Shown piece by piece: positions 15,874 to 24,475 of a stretch of 64,000 bases of DNA. The DNA is from Microbacterium sp. Root553. Lineage in GTDB: Bacteria; Actinomycetota; Actinomycetes; Actinomycetales; Microbacteriaceae. The stretch covers positions 1,917,674 to 1,981,673 of the forward strand of contig NZ_LMFY01000001.1 of NCBI RefSeq assembly GCF_001426995.1, written 5' to 3'. The translations under genes were made by a program, and so were the position numbers. The notes beneath the pieces were generated by a model. That model had not been told where the DNA came from. It made no database searches and saw only the letters and a program-made list of their open reading frames with translations. The first letter of the stretch is position 1. The number at the start of each line of letters is the position of its first letter.

Positions 15874-18771
15874 GTGACCTCGACTTCCGCACCGAACCCG
15901 GCCACTCCTCGAACTTCGCGAAGAATCTTCGGGATCTCGCTGGCGATCATCGCCGCGCTGATCGCCGCCTTCTTCCTCTTCGCGTCGTTCTACACCGAAT
16001 ACCTCTGGTTCGACCAGGTGGGCTTCACCGGAGTGCTCACCACTCAATGGTTCGCCACGGCGGTGATGTTCGTCATCGGTTTCCTCGGCATGGCGGTGCC
16101 GCTGTTCGTCGCCATCCAGCTGGCCTACCGTCTGCGGCCCGTCTACGTGCGCCTCAGCTCGCAGCTGGACAGGTACCAGGAGGTCATCGAGCCGCTCCGT
16201 CGCCTCGCGATGTGGGGCATGCCCATCTTCTTCGGCCTGTTCGCCGGCTTCTCGGCCGCCAGCCAGTGGAAGACCGTGTGGCTGTGGGCCAACGGCGTCA
16301 CCACCGACACCACCGACCCGCAGTTCGGCGTCGACACCGGCTTCTACATGTTCGCGATGCCGTTCTATTCGATCCTGCTCGCGTTCGTGTCGGCCGTGCT
16401 GCTGCTGACGCTCGTCGTCACCGCACTCGTGTCGTACCTCTACGGGTCGGTGCGCATCGGCCAGGGTGAGCTGCGCATCTCCAAGCCCGCGCGCATCCAG
16501 CTCGCGATCCTCGCAGGTCTCTACCTGCTCGTGCAGGCGGCGAGCCTGTGGCTCGACCGGTTCAAGACCCTGGTCGCCCAGGACGATCGCATCGTCGGCC
16601 CCGCCTACACCGGCGTGAACGCGACGATCCCCGGTCTCGCGATCCTCACCATCATCGCGGCGATCGTCGCGATCCTCTTCTTCGTCACGGCCGTCATCGG
16701 TCGCTGGCGCTTCCCGCTGGCCGCGACCGCGCTGCTGATCGTCGCCTCGCTCGTCGTCGGCGTCGGCTTCCCGTGGGCGGTCACGACCTTCCAGGTGCGC
16801 CCGAACCAGAACGCCTACCAGGCGGAGTTCTACCAGCGGAACATCGACGGCACGAAGGAGGCGTACGGGGTCGCCGATCTCGAGACGACTCCGTTCGAGG
16901 CCGAGACCGATGCCGAGGCGGGTCAGCTGCGCGCGGACGCCGAGACGACGGCATCCATCCGCATCGTCGATCCGGCGGTCATCAGCCCGGCGGTGCGTCA
17001 GCTCGAGCAGTACCGCGGGTACTACCAGTTCCAGCAGAACCTCGACGTCGATCGGTATGAGATCGACGGGGAGATGCAGGACACCGTGGTGTCGGTGCGA
17101 GACCTCGACATGGAGGGCGTCGACGTCAGCAACTGGAACAACCGCGCCGCGGTCTACACGCACGGCTACGGTCTCGTGGTCGCGGCAGGCAACCAGCGCA
17201 CGAGCGACGGGGAGCCCGTCTTCCTCGAGCGCGGCATCCCCTCCGCGGGATTCCTCACCGACCAGGAGAACTTCGAGCCCCGCGTGTACTTCGGTGAGAA
17301 CTCGCCCGAGTACTCGATCGTCGGGTCGCCCGACGGATCGGACCCGGTCGAGATCGACTACCCGCGCGGCAAGGACGGCTCGAACGAGACCAAGACCACG
17401 TTCGAGGGCGACGGTGGGCCGAAGATCGGCAACACCTTCACGAAGCTCCTCTACGCGCTGAAGTTCCAGTCCGAGCAGATCCTGTTCTCCAATCTGGTGA
17501 ACGACGAATCGCAGATCCTGTACGACCGCGATCCGAAGACCCGAGTGCAGAAGGTCGCGCCGTACCTGGAGCTCGACAGCGATCCGTACCCGAGCGTGGT
17601 CGACGGCAAGATCGTCTGGATCGTCGACGGCTACACGACCAGCGCCACGTACCCCTACTCCACGAACGTGAGCCTCTCGGAGGCGATCGCCGACTCGAAC
17701 CTCCCGTCGCCGACCCTCGCGATCGACGACATCAACTACATCCGCAACTCGGTCAAGGCCACGGTCGACGCGTACGACGGATCGGTGACCCTGTATGCCT
17801 GGGACGACAAGGACCCGGTGCTGCAGACGTGGCAGAACATCTACCCGTCGACGCTCAAGCCGGTGAGCGAGATGTCGTCCGACCTGATGAGCCACGTGCG
17901 GTACCCGACCGACCTGTTCAAGGTGCAGCGCGACGTGCTCGGGATCTACCACATCGACACCGCCGGCTCGTTCGCGCAGCAGGACAACCGCTGGCAGACG
18001 CCGAACGACCCGCGCAGCGACGCGGTGCTGCAGCCGCCGTACTACCTGACGATGCAGATGCCCGGACAGGACTCCCCGCGGTTCTCGATGTTCTCGACGT
18101 TCATCCCGTCGGCGACCGGGAGCGGCGGCAACCGCGACGTCCTGATGGGCTACCTGGCGGTCGATTCGGACGCCGGCTCCGAGGCCGGCGTCAAGGGCGA
18201 GGGCTACGGACAGCTCAGGATGCTCGAGATCGACACCGATACGACGGTGCCGGGCCCCGGCCAGGTGCAGAACACCTACAACTCCGACACCGCCGTGGTG
18301 CCGCAGCTGAACCTGCTGCAGCAGGGTGAGTCGGAAGTCCTCTACGGCAACCTGTTGACGCTGCCCGTCGGAGGCGGTCTGCTCTACGTGCAGCCGGTCT
18401 ACGTGCAGTCGTCGGAGGGCACCAAGCTGCCGCGTCTGCAGAAGGTCCTCGTGGCCTTCGGCGACAAGGTGGCGTTCGAGGACACCCTGACCGCAGCCCT
18501 CGACACGCTCTTCGGGGGAGACTCGGGCGCGACCGGCGGTGACGACCAGGTCGAGCCGACGCAGCCCGATCCCGATACCGGCGAGGTTCCGACCGAACCG
18601 ACGACGCCCACCGATGCACAGGCCGAGGCGCTCGACGCTGCGCGTCAGGCGCTCACTGACCGTGACGCCGCGCTCAAGTCCGGCGACCTGACGAAGTTCG
18701 CCGAGGCGGACAAGCGTCTCACGGACGCGGTCAACACGCTGCTCGGACTGGAGTCGACGTCGGGGGAGTGA
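15874..18771 (+). CDS. UPF0182 family large membrane protein
   Basis: 965 residues. Seven membrane segments occupy roughly the first 320 residues, including IIAALIAAFFLFASF near the start. A ~550-residue extracytoplasmic region rich in Tyr, Asp and Asn follows, then a disordered Pro/Thr/Asp linker (PTQPDPDTGEVPTEPTTPTD) and a short helical tail. This is the standard architecture of UPF0182. The family is widespread in actinobacteria and has no established function. The gene ends 18 bases before a strong hairpin terminator. Confidence 0.92.
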   Translation: MTSTSAPNPATPRTSRRIFGISLAIIAALIAAFFLFASFYTEYLWFDQVGFTGVLTTQWFATAVMFVIGFLGMAVPLFVAIQLAYRLRPVYVRLSSQLDRYQEVIEPLRRLAMWGMPIFFGLFAGFSAASQWKTVWLWANGVTTDTTDPQFGVDTGFYMFAMPFYSILLAFVSAVLLLTLVVTALVSYLYGSVRIGQGELRISKPARIQLAILAGLYLLVQAASLWLDRFKTLVAQDDRIVGPAYTGVNATIPGLAILTIIAAIVAILFFVTAVIGRWRFPLAATALLIVASLVVGVGFPWAVTTFQVRPNQNAYQAEFYQRNIDGTKEAYGVADLETTPFEAETDAEAGQLRADAETTASIRIVDPAVISPAVRQLEQYRGYYQFQQNLDVDRYEIDGEMQDTVVSVRDLDMEGVDVSNWNNRAAVYTHGYGLVVAAGNQRTSDGEPVFLERGIPSAGFLTDQENFEPRVYFGENSPEYSIVGSPDGSDPVEIDYPRGKDGSNETKTTFEGDGGPKIGNTFTKLLYALKFQSEQILFSNLVNDESQILYDRDPKTRVQKVAPYLELDSDPYPSVVDGKIVWIVDGYTTSATYPYSTNVSLSEAIADSNLPSPTLAIDDINYIRNSVKATVDAYDGSVTLYAWDDKDPVLQTWQNIYPSTLKPVSEMSSDLMSHVRYPTDLFKVQRDVLGIYHIDTAGSFAQQDNRWQTPNDPRSDAVLQPPYYLTMQMPGQDSPRFSMFSTFIPSATGSGGNRDVLMGYLAVDSDAGSEAGVKGEGYGQLRMLEIDTDTTVPGPGQVQNTYNSDTAVVPQLNLLQQGESEVLYGNLLTLPVGGGLLYVQPVYVQSSEGTKLPRLQKVLVAFGDKVAFEDTLTAALDTLFGGDSGATGGDDQVEPTQPDPDTGEVPTEPTTPTDAQAEALDAARQALTDRDAALKSGDLTKFAEADKRLTDAVNTLLGLESTSGE

Positions 18772-18788
18772 TCCCGCAGTGAGAGATA

Positions 18789-18822
18789 CAGAATGGGCGC
18801 CCCTCCGGGGGCGCCCATTCTG
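18789..18822 (+). terminator. Hairpin terminator after UPF0182 gene
   Basis: A perfect 15-bp stem (CAGAATGGGCGCCCC with its complement) encloses a TCCG tetraloop at 18804-18807 and is followed by TGGTTTCG. The U-tract is weak, but the stem is long and GC-rich and sits just after the stop codon. Confidence 0.8.
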
Positions 18823-19157
18823 GTTTCGTGCTTCGATCCACCTCATCCCGGTATCGTCCGGCGGGTACCGACTTTCCGGGTCTGTCTCGAGCTCTTCGAC
18901 CAGGGGAACGATCAGGTTCCACATGGGGCCAATGCTCCGGTGTCCTGGGAACGACCTCGAGGGACTCTCTGCGTCCCTCGAACGCTGGCGGAAGTGGTGG
19001 GCGGTAGCCGTATCGGTGACCGGCGTGTCCAGTGACGACCACTTCGATGCGTCCCATGACGCTCGGTGACTGTCAGCAGCGGTGTGCAGGAGCCTCGCCA
19101 CCATGACCGCGTTCCGATTCGTGTGTCGTGGACAGCACGTCATGAGGCAGGAAAGCA
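18823..19157. other. Spacer with no confident gene
   Basis: About 335 bases between two hairpins. The minus strand is open throughout and encodes fragments such as HRSIGPMWNLIVPLVEELET and DDTGMRWIEARNQ, which look protein-like. However, no start with a ribosome-binding site is seen, and the frame runs without a stop through the hairpin into the antisense of the UPF0182 gene. It may hold a decayed gene; no family is recognised. Confidence 0.4.
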
Positions 19158-19197
19158 AAAGGCCCCTGATCAGGATTTCTCCTGATCAGGGGCCTTT
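19158..19197 (-). terminator. Strong hairpin terminator of the initiator tRNA
   Basis: An 18-bp perfect stem (AAAGGCCCCTGATCAGGA with its complement) encloses a four-base loop. On the minus strand it is followed by TTTTGCTTTCC, and it lies just beyond the 3' end of the tRNA. The flanking A and T runs make it usable in both directions. Confidence 0.9.
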
Positions 19198-19214
19198 CTT
19201 GTGTCGCATTCTCG

Positions 19215-19288
19215 TTGCGGGGACAGGATTTGAACCTGCGACCTCCGGGTTATGAGCCCGGCGAGCTACCGAACTGCTCCACCCCGCG
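19215..19288 (-). tRNA. Initiator tRNA-fMet (anticodon CAT)
   Basis: 74 bases folding into a full cloverleaf with anticodon CAT. Two initiator hallmarks are present: a mismatched first acceptor pair (C1 opposite A72) and three consecutive G:C pairs at the bottom of the anticodon stem (CCGGG / CCCGG). The CCA end is not encoded. A TAGGCT hexamer lies 11 bases upstream, and a strong terminator follows. Confidence 0.96.
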
Positions 19289-19299
19289 GCACGAGTTAC

Positions 19300-19305
19300 A
19301 GCCTA
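19300..19305 (-). promoter_or_regulatory. -10 hexamer TAGGCT of the tRNA promoter
   Basis: On the minus strand TAGGCT ends 11 bases before the mature 5' end of the initiator tRNA, which would give a short 5' leader. The same hexamer precedes several protein genes in the window. Confidence 0.6.
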
Positions 19306-19367
19306 ACACGGATTCTGAGGGCTCGCGAATCGAGGTCGGCCCCGGCGCGATGGGGGAGGATGTGAGC

Positions 19368-20174
19368 ATGCCCGCATCCGCCGCCGTGCCCGTCGCCGTC
19401 TGCCAGTTCGCTCCGACGGGCTCCCGCGAAAGCAACCGTGAGCGCCTCGCCGAGCTCGTCGTCGCTGCCGCTGCCCGAGGCGCGCGACTGATCGTCTTCC
19501 CCGAGTACTCGAGCTACTTCGTCGATCCCATGGACGACACGCTCGCCGCGAATGCGGAGACGCTGGAGGGCGACTTCGTCACGACACTGCGGGCCCTGGC
19601 GGCAGACCACGGCGTCGTGATCGTCGCGGGCCTGGTCGAGCGCGCCTCCGACGCCGCGCACGTGCACAACACCGTCGTCGCCGTCCGCGGCGACGGCATC
19701 CTCGGCGTGTACCGCAAGCAGCACCTGTACGACGCCTTCGGACAGAAGGAGTCCGACTGGATCGAGGCGGGCGAGCTCACGGCGCCGACCTTCGAGGTCG
19801 CCGGCATGCGCTTCGGGCTCATGACCTGCTACGACCTGCGCTTCCCCGAGGTCGCACGCACGCTCGTCGATGCCGGCGCCGACGCGCTCGTCGTCCCCGC
19901 CGAATGGGTGCGCGGCCCCCTCAAAGAGCATCACTGGACCACATTGCTCGCGGCGCGCGCGATCGAGAACACCGTCTACGTGGTCGCGGCCGATCACCCG
20001 ACCCCGGTCGGGGTGGGACACTCGCAGATCATCGACCCGCAGGGCGTCGTCCTGGCCGGAGTCGGAGTGAGCGAGGGCATCGCCGTCGCAACCGTGGAGC
20101 GCACCGTGATCGAGCGGGTTCGCGAGAGCAACCCCGCCTTGCAGCTCAGACGGTACCGGGTCAGCCCGCGCTGA
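19368..20174 (+). CDS. Carbon-nitrogen hydrolase (nitrilase superfamily)
   Basis: 268 residues with the complete Glu-Lys-Cys triad of the family: E46 in VFPEYSS, K117 in YRKQHLYDAF and C154 in LMTCYDLRFPE. The last is followed by the structural Glu in PAEWV. These enzymes hydrolyse amides or nitriles; the closest physiological types are omega-amidase/deaminated-glutathione amidase-like, but the substrate cannot be read from sequence. ATG19368 has GGAGGA seven bases upstream. The frame is open farther upstream only because it reads through the tRNA on the other strand. It is convergent with the aminotransferase gene across a 21-bp gap. Confidence 0.9.
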   Translation: MPASAAVPVAVCQFAPTGSRESNRERLAELVVAAAARGARLIVFPEYSSYFVDPMDDTLAANAETLEGDFVTTLRALAADHGVVIVAGLVERASDAAHVHNTVVAVRGDGILGVYRKQHLYDAFGQKESDWIEAGELTAPTFEVAGMRFGLMTCYDLRFPEVARTLVDAGADALVVPAEWVRGPLKEHHWTTLLAARAIENTVYVVAADHPTPVGVGHSQIIDPQGVVLAGVGVSEGIAVATVERTVIERVRESNPALQLRRYRVSPR

Positions 20175-20181
20175 CCGCGGG
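20165..20181. terminator. Small GC hairpin between convergent genes
   Basis: CCCGCG and CGCGGG flank a five-base loop that contains the stop codon of the hydrolase gene. The stem is short and there is no U-tract, so it is only a possible terminator. Confidence 0.35.
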
Positions 20182-20195
20182 AGCCGCTCCGTCGA

Positions 20196-21398
20196 TCAGA
20201 AGTCGGCGGCGCTGAGCCGCGCGGCGGCCTCCTGCAGCACGTCGATGCGCTTGCACGCGGCGAACCGCACGAGCCCGGCGTACTCGTCTCGCCGCTCCGC
20301 CGACACGAAGGCGCTGAGCGGGATCGCCACGACACCCGCCCGCTCCGGCAGCTCGCGGCAGAACTGCGCCGCATCCGCACCGCCGAGCCCCGACGCATCG
20401 GCGACGGTGAAATAGCCCCCCTGTGGCGCATGGACGACGAACCCGGCGGCCCTCAGCCCGGCGCCGAGGATCTCGTGCTTGCGCGCCAGTGCCGCCGCCG
20501 CCCCCGTGAAGTAGTCGTCGCCGAGGCGCAGACCGACGGCCACAGCGGGCTGGAAGGGCGAGCCGTTCACGTAGGTCATGTACTGCTTCAAGGTCAGGAC
20601 GGCGGTGATCAGCGCGGCGGGGCCGTGCACCCAGCCGATCTTCCAGCCCGTGGCCGAGAACGTCTTGCCCGCCGAAGATATCGTCAGCGTGCGCGCCGCA
20701 CCACCGGGCAGCGCGGCGATCGGAGTGTGCGGGGAGTGGAACGACAGGTGCTCGTAGACCTCGTCGGTGACGATGGTCGCGTCGTGCCGCTCGGCGAGTC
20801 GGATGACCTCGTCGAGCACCTCCCGGTCGAACACCGCACCGGTCGGATTGTGCGGGACGTTGACGAGGATGATCCGGGTGCGGTCGGTGACGGTCGCCGC
20901 GAGCAGATCCAGATCCGGTCGGAAGTCCGGAGCGCGCAGGGGGACCGTCCGCAACCGTGCGCCCGCCAGCGCGACCGCCGCCGCGTACGAGTCGTAGTAC
21001 GGCTCGAAGACGACCACCTCGTCGTCCGGTCCGTCGATCAGCGCGAGCAGAGCGGCGGTCAGCGCCTCCGTCGCACCGGCGGTCACGATCACCTCGTTCG
21101 AGGGGTCGACCTCCAGTCCGTAGAAGCGCTGCTGGTGCTCGCTGATGGCGGCGAGCAGATCGGGCGCGCCCCGACCGGGCGGGTACTGGTTGACGCCCCG
21201 GGAGATCGCCTCGCGGGCGGCCTCGAGCACCTGCCTGGGACCGTCCTCGTCGGGGAAGCCCTGCCCGAGGTTGATCGCCCCGGTTCTGGCCGCAGCGGCG
21301 GACATCTCTGCGAAGATGGTGGGTGCGACGGTTCCGTCGGCTGCGAGCAGGCCGGCTCCCGCTGCCGTACGCCGCCAGGCGCCGGGGATCTCATTCAT
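20196..21398 (-). CDS. PLP-dependent aminotransferase, DapC-like
   Basis: 400 residues of fold type I, class I/II aminotransferase. INLGQGFPDEDGP near the N terminus, NVPHNPTGAVF, VTDEVYEHL and the PLP-binding lysine in SSAGKTFSATGWKIGW (K245) are all present. The FPDEDGP signature is like mycobacterial DapC (N-succinyldiaminopimelate aminotransferase) and related kynurenine/methionine aminotransferases; substrate specificity cannot be decided here. ATG21398 follows a TAGCCT hexamer by seven bases and has no ribosome-binding site, suggesting leaderless transcription. It is divergent from the HtrA gene. Confidence 0.88.
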   Translation of the reverse strand: MNEIPGAWRRTAAGAGLLAADGTVAPTIFAEMSAAAARTGAINLGQGFPDEDGPRQVLEAAREAISRGVNQYPPGRGAPDLLAAISEHQQRFYGLEVDPSNEVIVTAGATEALTAALLALIDGPDDEVVVFEPYYDSYAAAVALAGARLRTVPLRAPDFRPDLDLLAATVTDRTRIILVNVPHNPTGAVFDREVLDEVIRLAERHDATIVTDEVYEHLSFHSPHTPIAALPGGAARTLTISSAGKTFSATGWKIGWVHGPAALITAVLTLKQYMTYVNGSPFQPAVAVGLRLGDDYFTGAAAALARKHEILGAGLRAAGFVVHAPQGGYFTVADASGLGGADAAQFCRELPERAGVVAIPLSAFVSAERRDEYAGLVRFAACKRIDVLQEAAARLSAADF

Positions 21399-21405
21399 GG
21401 AGAAC

Positions 21406-21411
21406 AGGCTA
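21406..21411 (-). promoter_or_regulatory. -10 hexamer TAGCCT, leaderless start
   Basis: On the minus strand TAGCCT is followed by seven bases (GTTCTCC) and ATG21398 of the aminotransferase gene. Confidence 0.6.
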
Positions 21412-21498
21412 AGGCCATAGCGGAAACTCATCTGCACCATACGAAACGCACAGACAGAGTCGTCATTCTGAAGGGGCGTTGTTGAAGGAGCACACACC

Positions 21499-23166
21499 AT
21501 GAACGAAGACAACACCCACGACCACACGTCACCCGCGTCGAACGACGCCGTGCCGTCCACCGAGGTGCCAGGGGCCGTCGACCATTCGACGACGAACGGC
21601 GCCGCTGAGACCCGCACCGACCTCCCCGCCCCCGCGCCCGTCGGCCAGGGACACGAGATGCCGCAGACGTTCACCTCGGCGCCTGCCGCGGTCACTCCGC
21701 CGCAGACGCCTGCGGCGTCGCAGAATCCCGCACCGGGTGGCGCTCCCGCGTTCGCCGCGCCCCACGCTGCACCCGTGCCGCAGCAGCCCGCGGCGTTCGC
21801 TGCTCCGAGCGGTGTCGGTGCCCCGGACGCATCGGCATACGGATCGGCCCCGGCGCACCCCGGCGCCCCCACCTCGACCGCGCCCGGCGCGGCGTTCGGC
21901 ATCCACTCCGCGGCCCAGCCAGGGCAGGGCGAGCCGTTCGCGGCTCCGGTGAAGGCCAAGGAGAAGCCCCGTGCCGGTGTGAAGTTCGCCGCCATCGTGG
22001 TCGCCGCCGCGCTCGTCGGCGGTGTCGCCGGATTCGGCGGGGGAGCCATCCTCAACGGGATCTCCAACCAGACCTCGACCGGGGTCGCGCAGGGACCCGA
22101 CACCGTGACGGTGAACAATCCGGGTTCCGTCAACGAGACCACCGCCGTCGCCACGGAGGCGCTGCCGTCCGTCGTCACGATCGAGGTCGCGGGCTCGGAC
22201 CAGGGCGGCAGCGGTTCGGGCGTCATCATCAGCGACGACGGCTATGTGCTCACGAACACCCACGTCGTGACCCTCGGCGGTGCGGTCGCCGATCCGACCA
22301 TCCGGGTCACGACGTCGGATGGCCGCATCTACGCGGCGACCGTGGTCGGCACCGACCCGATCTACGATCTCGCCGTCATCAAGCTGACCGACGCGAAGGA
22401 CCTCACCCCGATCGAGTTCGCCGACTCCTCATCGCTCAACGTGGGAGACACGGCGGTGGCGCTCGGTGCGCCGCTCGGTCTGTCGAACTCGGTCACCACC
22501 GGAATCGTCAGCGCCCTGAACCGCAGCATCCAGATCGCCTCGTCCGCGCTGCCCGACTCGTCGTCGGAAGACGCTCCCCAGCAGGAGGAGACGCCGCCGG
22601 AGGGTCAGGGTCAGGGGCCGTTCCAGTTCGATCTGCCGGGGAACACCTCCCAGCAGAGCTCCGACTCGATCTCGATCGCCGTCATCCAGACGGACGCCGC
22701 GATCAATCACGGCAACTCGGGCGGCGCGCTCGTCAACAGCAAGGGCGAGCTGATCGGCATCAACGTGGCCATCGCGAGCTCGGGCAACTCCGAGGAAGGC
22801 GGATCCATCGGCATCGGCTTCGCGATCCCCTCGAACATCGCCGAGCGCGTCTCGAAGGAGATCATCGCCGACGGTGCGGCGACGCACGGTCTGCTCGGCG
22901 CCTCGGTGCAGGATGCCGCCAGCGCGGAGAACGCCGCGGTCGCCGGTGCGCTGATCGCCGATGTGTCCGGTGGAGGCGCCGCCGCCACCGGTGGACTCAA
23001 GAAGGGCGACGTGGTCACCGCCTTCAACGGCGTCCCGATCACGAGCGCGACGGATCTGACCGCTCAGGTCCGCGCGGCCGCAGGCGGCAGCGATGCCAAG
23101 GTCACCTACATCCGCGGAGGCAAGCAGTTCGAGAGCGACGTCACACTGGGAGCTCTCGCCGGCTGA
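21499..23166 (+). CDS. Membrane-anchored HtrA/DegP-type serine protease
   Basis: 555 residues. A ~155-residue cytoplasmic region, very rich in Ala and Pro, leads to one membrane segment (about 161-186). A trypsin-like domain with His255 (TNTHVV), Asp290 (YDLAVI) and Ser407 (GNSGGAL) and one PDZ domain (about 465-550) follow outside the membrane. An unusual insert of about 45 residues, rich in S, E, Q and P, lies between the Asp and Ser motifs (about 350-395). HtrA proteins degrade damaged envelope proteins. ATG21499 has GAAGGAG eight bases upstream. Confidence 0.93.
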   Translation: MNEDNTHDHTSPASNDAVPSTEVPGAVDHSTTNGAAETRTDLPAPAPVGQGHEMPQTFTSAPAAVTPPQTPAASQNPAPGGAPAFAAPHAAPVPQQPAAFAAPSGVGAPDASAYGSAPAHPGAPTSTAPGAAFGIHSAAQPGQGEPFAAPVKAKEKPRAGVKFAAIVVAAALVGGVAGFGGGAILNGISNQTSTGVAQGPDTVTVNNPGSVNETTAVATEALPSVVTIEVAGSDQGGSGSGVIISDDGYVLTNTHVVTLGGAVADPTIRVTTSDGRIYAATVVGTDPIYDLAVIKLTDAKDLTPIEFADSSSLNVGDTAVALGAPLGLSNSVTTGIVSALNRSIQIASSALPDSSSEDAPQQEETPPEGQGQGPFQFDLPGNTSQQSSDSISIAVIQTDAAINHGNSGGALVNSKGELIGINVAIASSGNSEEGGSIGIGFAIPSNIAERVSKEIIADGAATHGLLGASVQDAASAENAAVAGALIADVSGGGAAATGGLKKGDVVTAFNGVPITSATDLTAQVRAAAGGSDAKVTYIRGGKQFESDVTLGALAG

Positions 23167-23209
23167 TCACCCGGACCACCCGGTCACCGAGAAGGACGCC
23201 ACCCCGCGA

Positions 23210-23215
23210 TAGGCT
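23210..23215 (+). promoter_or_regulatory. -10 hexamer TAGGCT, leaderless start
   Basis: TAGGCT, six bases (CGCGGA), then GTG23222. There is no Shine-Dalgarno sequence. Confidence 0.6.
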
Positions 23216-23221
23216 CGCGGA

Positions 23222-24475
23222 GTGGCGTCCTTCTCTTTCGGCTCCGGCAATGCGGCCAAGCTGCTGCGGATCCCGGTCTACCTCGCCGGTCGCGTCGGCA
23301 CATCTCTCGTACCGCGCGGCTCACGCTGGGTGTTCGGGTGCGGAGCCGGCATCGGAGACGGCGCGCTCGCGCTGCAGCGGCACGCTGCGTCCCAGGGCCA
23401 CGAGACGCTCTGGCTCACGTCCTCGGATCGTGAGGATGCCGACGCCGCCGCATTGGGCCTGCGTACCGTGCGCAAGCACGGGCTGCGCGGGTGGTGGGCG
23501 ACCGCGCGGGCCGGCGTCGTCGTGGTGACCCACGGCTTGGGCGATGCGAACCGCTACGCGATCGCCGGCGCCTTCGTCGTGCAGCTCTGGCACGGCATCC
23601 CCCTCAAGCGCATCGGCCTGGACTCGCCCGCCACGACGCAGGTCCCCGACGTTCCGGGTGCGCCTGTGCTCCGACGCCTCGTCGAGTTCCTCTACCGTCG
23701 GGCCGCACAGCGCATCCGCGTGCTCCCGGCCGCGTCGCATCGATCCCGCGGACGCCTCGAGTCGGCATTCGGCCTCGGCGACGATCGGGTGGTCGTGACC
23801 GGCGAGCCCCGCGTCGACGTGCTCTCCGCGGGGGAGCCCGAGGCGCGGCGGGCGACGGCATCCATCGCCCTCGACCGTGCACTCGGGGAACCGCGGAGGT
23901 CCTCCCGCACGATCCTCTACGCGCCGACCTGGCGCGACGGCGCACCCGACCCCGCGATACCGGATGCGGCGCAGTGGGTGCGGATCATCCGCATGCTGGA
24001 GGAGCACGATGCCGTGCTCCTCGTCCGTTCGCACCCGCTCGGTGAGGGCGGGTACGCCCCTCCGCTGCCGACCGCGCGGGTGAAGATGCTCGGATCGGGC
24101 GTGCTCGCCGACGTGACTCCGGTGCTGCCGGCGGTGGACCTGCTGATCACCGACTACTCCTCGCTCGCCTACGATGTCGGGCTCCTGGCGATGCCGGTGC
24201 TCTATCTCGCACCCGACGTCGTCGAGTACGGCCGCGCCCGCGGGTTCTACGGGCGGTTCCAGGACGTGGCGGGCGACGAGTACGCGGCGGACTGGGATGC
24301 CGTGGTGCCGCAGCTGTCGGCCCTGCTGGAGGACGACGACGTGTTCGCCGCCGCCGCCGAGCGTTCCGCTACGCTCAGCGCGGAGATGCATGCGTTCCGC
24401 GACGGGTGCAACACCCAGCGGGTGTACGAGAAGATTCGCGCGCGCGGTGTCGCCGCGCCGAAGGGAGCAGTATGA
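23222..24475 (+). CDS. CDP-glycerol glycerophosphotransferase family protein (TagF-like) 1
   Basis: 417 residues of the TagF/TagB GT-B-like family, which polymerises glycerol- or ribitol-phosphate from CDP-activated precursors. The catalytic regions are present: LWHGIPLKR (H124), APTWRDG and TDYSSLAYD (D311). The N terminus has one short hydrophobic stretch and may associate with the membrane. GTG23222 is set by the TAGGCT hexamer. The ATG of the next TagF-like gene overlaps its stop (ATGA), so the two form an operon. The product is probably a teichoic-acid-type or phospho-linked wall polymer. Confidence 0.87.
   Translation: MASFSFGSGNAAKLLRIPVYLAGRVGTSLVPRGSRWVFGCGAGIGDGALALQRHAASQGHETLWLTSSDREDADAAALGLRTVRKHGLRGWWATARAGVVVVTHGLGDANRYAIAGAFVVQLWHGIPLKRIGLDSPATTQVPDVPGAPVLRRLVEFLYRRAAQRIRVLPAASHRSRGRLESAFGLGDDRVVVTGEPRVDVLSAGEPEARRATASIALDRALGEPRRSSRTILYAPTWRDGAPDPAIPDAAQWVRIIRMLEEHDAVLLVRSHPLGEGGYAPPLPTARVKMLGSGVLADVTPVLPAVDLLITDYSSLAYDVGLLAMPVLYLAPDVVEYGRARGFYGRFQDVAGDEYAADWDAVVPQLSALLEDDDVFAAAAERSATLSAEMHAFRDGCNTQRVYEKIRARGVAAPKGAV

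Noticed and set aside
15724..19158. Minus-strand frame of more than 1100 codons opposite the UPF0182 gene
   Set aside because: Mostly the antisense shadow of a well-formed membrane protein gene, with unnatural V/R/H/D-rich sequence. Only the part beyond the terminator is kept, as an unassigned spacer.
19215..19367. N-terminal extension of the nitrilase-family protein (RGQDLNLRPPGYEPGELP...)
   Set aside because: This is the well-known false translation of a tRNA-Met gene. The real start is ATG19368 with a good ribosome-binding site.
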